From: Castellaniella sp047971665
GTDB taxonomy: Bacteria > Pseudomonadota > Gammaproteobacteria > Burkholderiales > Burkholderiaceae_B
DNA: 64,000 nucleotides
NCBI RefSeq assembly: GCF_047971665.1
Contig: NZ_JBKEAA010000018.1
Coordinates: 108,739 to 172,738, forward strand
Reading direction: 5' to 3'
Shown here: piece by piece, positions 61,773-64,000 of the stretch
Numbering within the stretch: the first letter of the stretch is position 1
Layout: the number at the start of each line of letters is the position of its first letter
Position numbers and translations under genes: made by a program
The notes under the pieces: generated by a model
Told to the model about the DNA's origin: nothing
Databases searched by the model: none
Seen by the model: the letters and a program-made list of their open reading frames with translations, nothing else

Positions 61773-62858
61773 TCAGAGCGCGGTATTGTATTGGTGAACG
61801 GATGGGGCAGTTTGGGTCAGCCGATCCAGCGCGATACCCAGTGCCTTGTCGGTGAACAATCTGTTCTTGCGATCAGCTGCAGCGTGGCCGCGCCAGTGTT
61901 GCAATCCTGTGCGGATGCCCGGGATTGTGAGATCTGCGCCTTCTCTAGCAACCAGCCAGTCCACTGTTGCCAGCAGCTCCATCCCAAACGGTGACTCGAA
62001 CCCATCGATCAAGGCGGCAGTGGCTTCCAGTGCAGGCAAATATTGCTTGGCCTCGCTATTGAGATAGGCCTGCAGATAGGCCCGGCGACAGTCTTCGAAC
62101 CAGATCACATCGTATGGACTGGCATCGGCCAAGCGTTTGTCACAATGCAGATAGCTGCCGTCCAGGCCGTCCAATAGGTGTTGCAGGCGATTGGCGTATG
62201 GGCCGTATTTGTGCGCCTGAAAACTTAGATCAAGCGATGGCAGGCCAAGCTGCTCTACTGAACGCTCTAGGAACCAGGCGAGTTTTTGGATTTCGAGCAG
62301 ACTGCACTCCATGCCCAGAATCCAGTATCGCCGTACAAGTTCTGCGATCAAGGCCCGGGCAGGGGTCAGTTTCTCGACACCAGTACGTTTAGCGGTGTTT
62401 TGGTATTTATCCGTGGGCTCAAAAACCAGAGCGTCGACGTCAAGTCCAGCCAGCGCTGCCTCGATCTGGACGCGAACGTCAGCCCAGGCAAGCTTGCCGT
62501 TGCCCGCTCCAAGCGGGGGGATGGCCACGGACTTGACCTGGTGCTCGATCAGGAATTGCCGGAGATCCTGCAGGCCCTCGGTGATCCATTCCATGCGCGA
62601 GTTGCCCCGCCAGTGCTGTTTGGTGGGGAAGTTGACGATCCAGCGGGGACCGTCCAGTTCGTGCGTCTGTGTAACGAACATCTTGCCAGTCCGGACTTCG
62701 CCCGCCTTGCAAGCCGCTGCGTACAGGCGAAAGTTGTCCTTGAACCGCTCTTTGAACATCAACGCGATGCCCTTGCCCATGACGCCGACGGTGTTGACCG
62801 TGTTGACCAGCGCCTCGGTGTGGGCCTCCAGGAGGTTGCCTTGCGTGAACGTGATCAT
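61773..62858 (-). CDS. darG: DarG-type macrodomain antitoxin
   Basis: A 361-residue antitoxin. The N-terminal macrodomain (residues 1-150) has MITFTQGNLLEAHTEALVNTVNTVGVMGKGIAL and the IPPLGAGNGKLAW loop that binds ADP-ribose; DarG removes ADP-ribose from thymidine in DNA. The C-terminal half is the DarT-neutralising region. The start ATG overlaps the darT stop (TAATG), typical of darTG. Its antitoxin function appears intact although the toxin gene is broken. Confidence 0.9.
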   Translation of the reverse strand: MITFTQGNLLEAHTEALVNTVNTVGVMGKGIALMFKERFKDNFRLYAAACKAGEVRTGKMFVTQTHELDGPRWIVNFPTKQHWRGNSRMEWITEGLQDLRQFLIEHQVKSVAIPPLGAGNGKLAWADVRVQIEAALAGLDVDALVFEPTDKYQNTAKRTGVEKLTPARALIAELVRRYWILGMECSLLEIQKLAWFLERSVEQLGLPSLDLSFQAHKYGPYANRLQHLLDGLDGSYLHCDKRLADASPYDVIWFEDCRRAYLQAYLNSEAKQYLPALEATAALIDGFESPFGMELLATVDWLVAREGADLTIPGIRTGLQHWRGHAAADRKNRLFTDKALGIALDRLTQTAPSVHQYNTAL

Positions 62859-63411
62859 TAGAAATACCAGTTTGGACGGGTGTGGACGGGAAGGTTCAGG
62901 TGTTGCGCCTGCAGAACCTGCTCGACAGCCTGCTTGACGGAATCCGTATAGCATACGATACCCAGCAGAGCACTGATGGGCAAGTGCTGGTGAATCAGCG
63001 CTTCCGCCTGGTACTGCTCGAATTTCTCGGGATTGTCGGGGTCTCGGCGGAAGTCCTTGGTTTGCAGGATTGCCCAGTTGATTTTGTCCAAGTCAGACAA
63101 ATCAAAATAAAAGTTTGCCCATTGGTAGTAGGCGTGGCTGTCAGTGAAAAGGAATGGCACGTCCAGCGCCTGAAGGCGAGGCAGACTGGACACCAGGATC
63201 ACGATCTCGTCGTTCGTACGTTGCTGGATGCCGCCTCGCCCCGTGTGAATGTTGTAGAGCATGGGCGAAAACGGCGTGAAGTAGAACGGCACATAGTCGT
63301 GCAGGTAGCCCCCCGGTGGGCACGGAATAGGGCGTCGACTGCGCTTGTCGATCAGCTCCGGGTTGCCGATCCCTACCCAGTCAGGGGCGGCCTGATGGTG
63401 ATCGCTGGGGA
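62858..63411 (-). pseudogene. darT: darT toxin gene missing its 5' end
   Basis: The frame from about 63411 to the TAA at 62858-62860 encodes the greater part of DarT, a DNA ADP-ribosyltransferase: IGNPELIDKRSRRPIPCPPG, DYVPFYFTPFSPMLYNIHTG, VSSLPRL and YQAEALIHQHLP with the catalytic glutamate region. Intact DarT begins with an HITHIDNL-type NAD-binding stretch about 35 residues earlier; that part is absent because the IS256-type end joins at 63411. The current frame runs on into IS sequence and has no proper start. Toxin activity is probably lost. Confidence 0.8.
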
Positions 63412-64000
63412 GTGTCAGATTTTTTGTGGGCGGGGCGGTTTGACATCGTTCAATCCCTGGCCTCAGTGAACCGTTCACCGAACAAGATGGCGAACTGATT
63501 CATGGCTGCTTTCCACGTATGAACCGATCGTGACGGCTTGGCCAGCACGTTTCGCAGCGCCAGCCACAGGAGCTTGACGGCCGCCTCGTCGCTGGGGAAT
63601 TGGCCCCGGTTCTTGATGATTTTACGCAGCTGTCGATTCATGTTCTCGATGGCGTTCGTGGTGTAGATCACGCGCCGGATGTCGGGTGGGAAGATGAAGA
63701 ACGGCACCACATGTTCCCAGGCCCGTTCCCAGGCGGCCACGATGGTCGGATACTTGGCCCCCCAAGGGCCGTGGGCAAACGCGGTCAGCGCCTCCCGGGC
63801 CTGCTGCTCATTGGCGGCGGCATAGATGGGTTTGAGTGCGGCGGCGACCAATTTACGGTCCTTCCAGCCGGCGTAATCCAGGCTATTGCGCATCAGATGC
63901 ACGATGCAGGTCTGCACCGTCGTCTTGGAGAAGACCGCGTTGATGGCCTCGGGCAGGCCCTTTAAACCATCGACCACGGCAATCAGAATGTCCTGGCAGC
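63412..64000 (-). mobile_element. IS256-family insertion sequence, partial at window edge
   Basis: The segment from the darT junction to the window end holds the 3' part of an IS256-family transposase and a short non-coding end with GTGTCAGATTTTTTGTGG at 63413-63430, in the style of IS256 terminal repeats. The other end lies outside the window. The exact boundary base is uncertain. Confidence 0.75.
63450..64000 (-). CDS. IS256-family transposase, C-terminal part (partial)
   Basis: At least 183 residues of a DDE transposase running off the window end. Visible are QDILIAVVDGLKGLPEAINA with a catalytic aspartate, TCIVHLMRNSLDY, and YTTNAIENMNRQLRKIIKNRGQFP with the catalytic glutamate, the standard IS256 carboxyl half. 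The stop at 63450-63452 is close to the IS end, as expected. The frame is open across the last base, so the true start is outside. Confidence 0.92.
   Translation of the reverse strand, partial: CQDILIAVVDGLKGLPEAINAVFSKTTVQTCIVHLMRNSLDYAGWKDRKLVAAALKPIYAAANEQQAREALTAFAHGPWGAKYPTIVAAWERAWEHVVPFFIFPPDIRRVIYTTNAIENMNRQLRKIIKNRGQFPSDEAAVKLLWLALRNVLAKPSRSVHTWKAAMNQFAILFGERFTEARD

Overview
The window is GC-rich, almost fully coding, and reads as the chromosome of a heterotrophic betaproteobacterium, most like Burkholderiales of the Alcaligenaceae type (Castellaniella/Achromobacter/Bordetella). The evidence is the fdsGBACD formate dehydrogenase with its divergent FdsR-type regulator, the paaNGHIKJ gene order, TRAP and Liv-type transporters, and proteobacterial HigBA and DarTG modules. 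The genus is an inference from gene content only.

Region 1 (1-7.8 kb) is a homogentisate/tyrosine-type ring-cleavage cluster: the end of a TRAP transporter (dctM, dctP), a fumarylacetoacetate hydrolase, maleylacetoacetate isomerase and homogentisate dioxygenase hmgA. A shorter second homogentisate-dioxygenase-like cupin faces an IclR regulator, and a zinc alcohol dehydrogenase follows.

Region 2 (7.9-27 kb) is an aromatic-acid locus. A leftward operon runs paaN-paaG-paaH-paaI-paaK-paaJ and ends in a Liv-type binding protein. Rightward lie an R2-like diiron protein, a ferredoxin-NAD reductase and a PaaX repressor. Next comes livH-livM-livG, a hemerythrin-LivF fusion, a metallo-beta-lactamase-fold protein with an altered metal motif, an FAD aromatic hydroxylase and a small DUF2783 protein. 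The genes for the multisubunit phenylacetyl-CoA epoxidase (paaABCDE) and paaZ are not in the window. An AAGTGATACA element lies on both arms of the divergent promoter and related TGATAC sites lie before livH, which suggests one regulon, plausibly under PaaX. The pathway picture I favour is uptake of a phenylacetate-type acid, with one branch through the CoA route and another through ring hydroxylation to homogentisate and region 1.

Region 3 (27-41 kb) is mostly housekeeping: cytochrome b561, a PAP2 phosphatase, an NCS2 purine permease, a tandem-sensor diguanylate cyclase, an FmdE-like protein, aconitase, an MFS pump, an aldo/keto reductase, panB, rmuC, a nucleosidase remnant and corA.

Region 4 (41-50.5 kb) handles formate/oxalate: an OxlT-like antiporter with a 40-residue companion protein, fdsD, fdhD, fdsA, fdsB, fdsG and a divergent FdsR-like regulator.

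Region 5 (50.5-59.4 kb) holds an AsmA/DUF748 envelope protein, a MarR-GNAT fusion, queG, an RluE-like pseudouridine synthase, a DUF4139 protein and a small MerF-like membrane protein behind a Fur-box-like dyad.

Region 6 (59.4-64 kb) is accessory DNA. It holds nuclease and ISL3 transposase remnants, a higB-higA-higA module with a perfect operator palindrome, and a darT-darG-SEC-C array whose toxin gene has lost its 5' end to an IS256-family element that runs off the window. I saw no rRNA, tRNA or CRISPR array.
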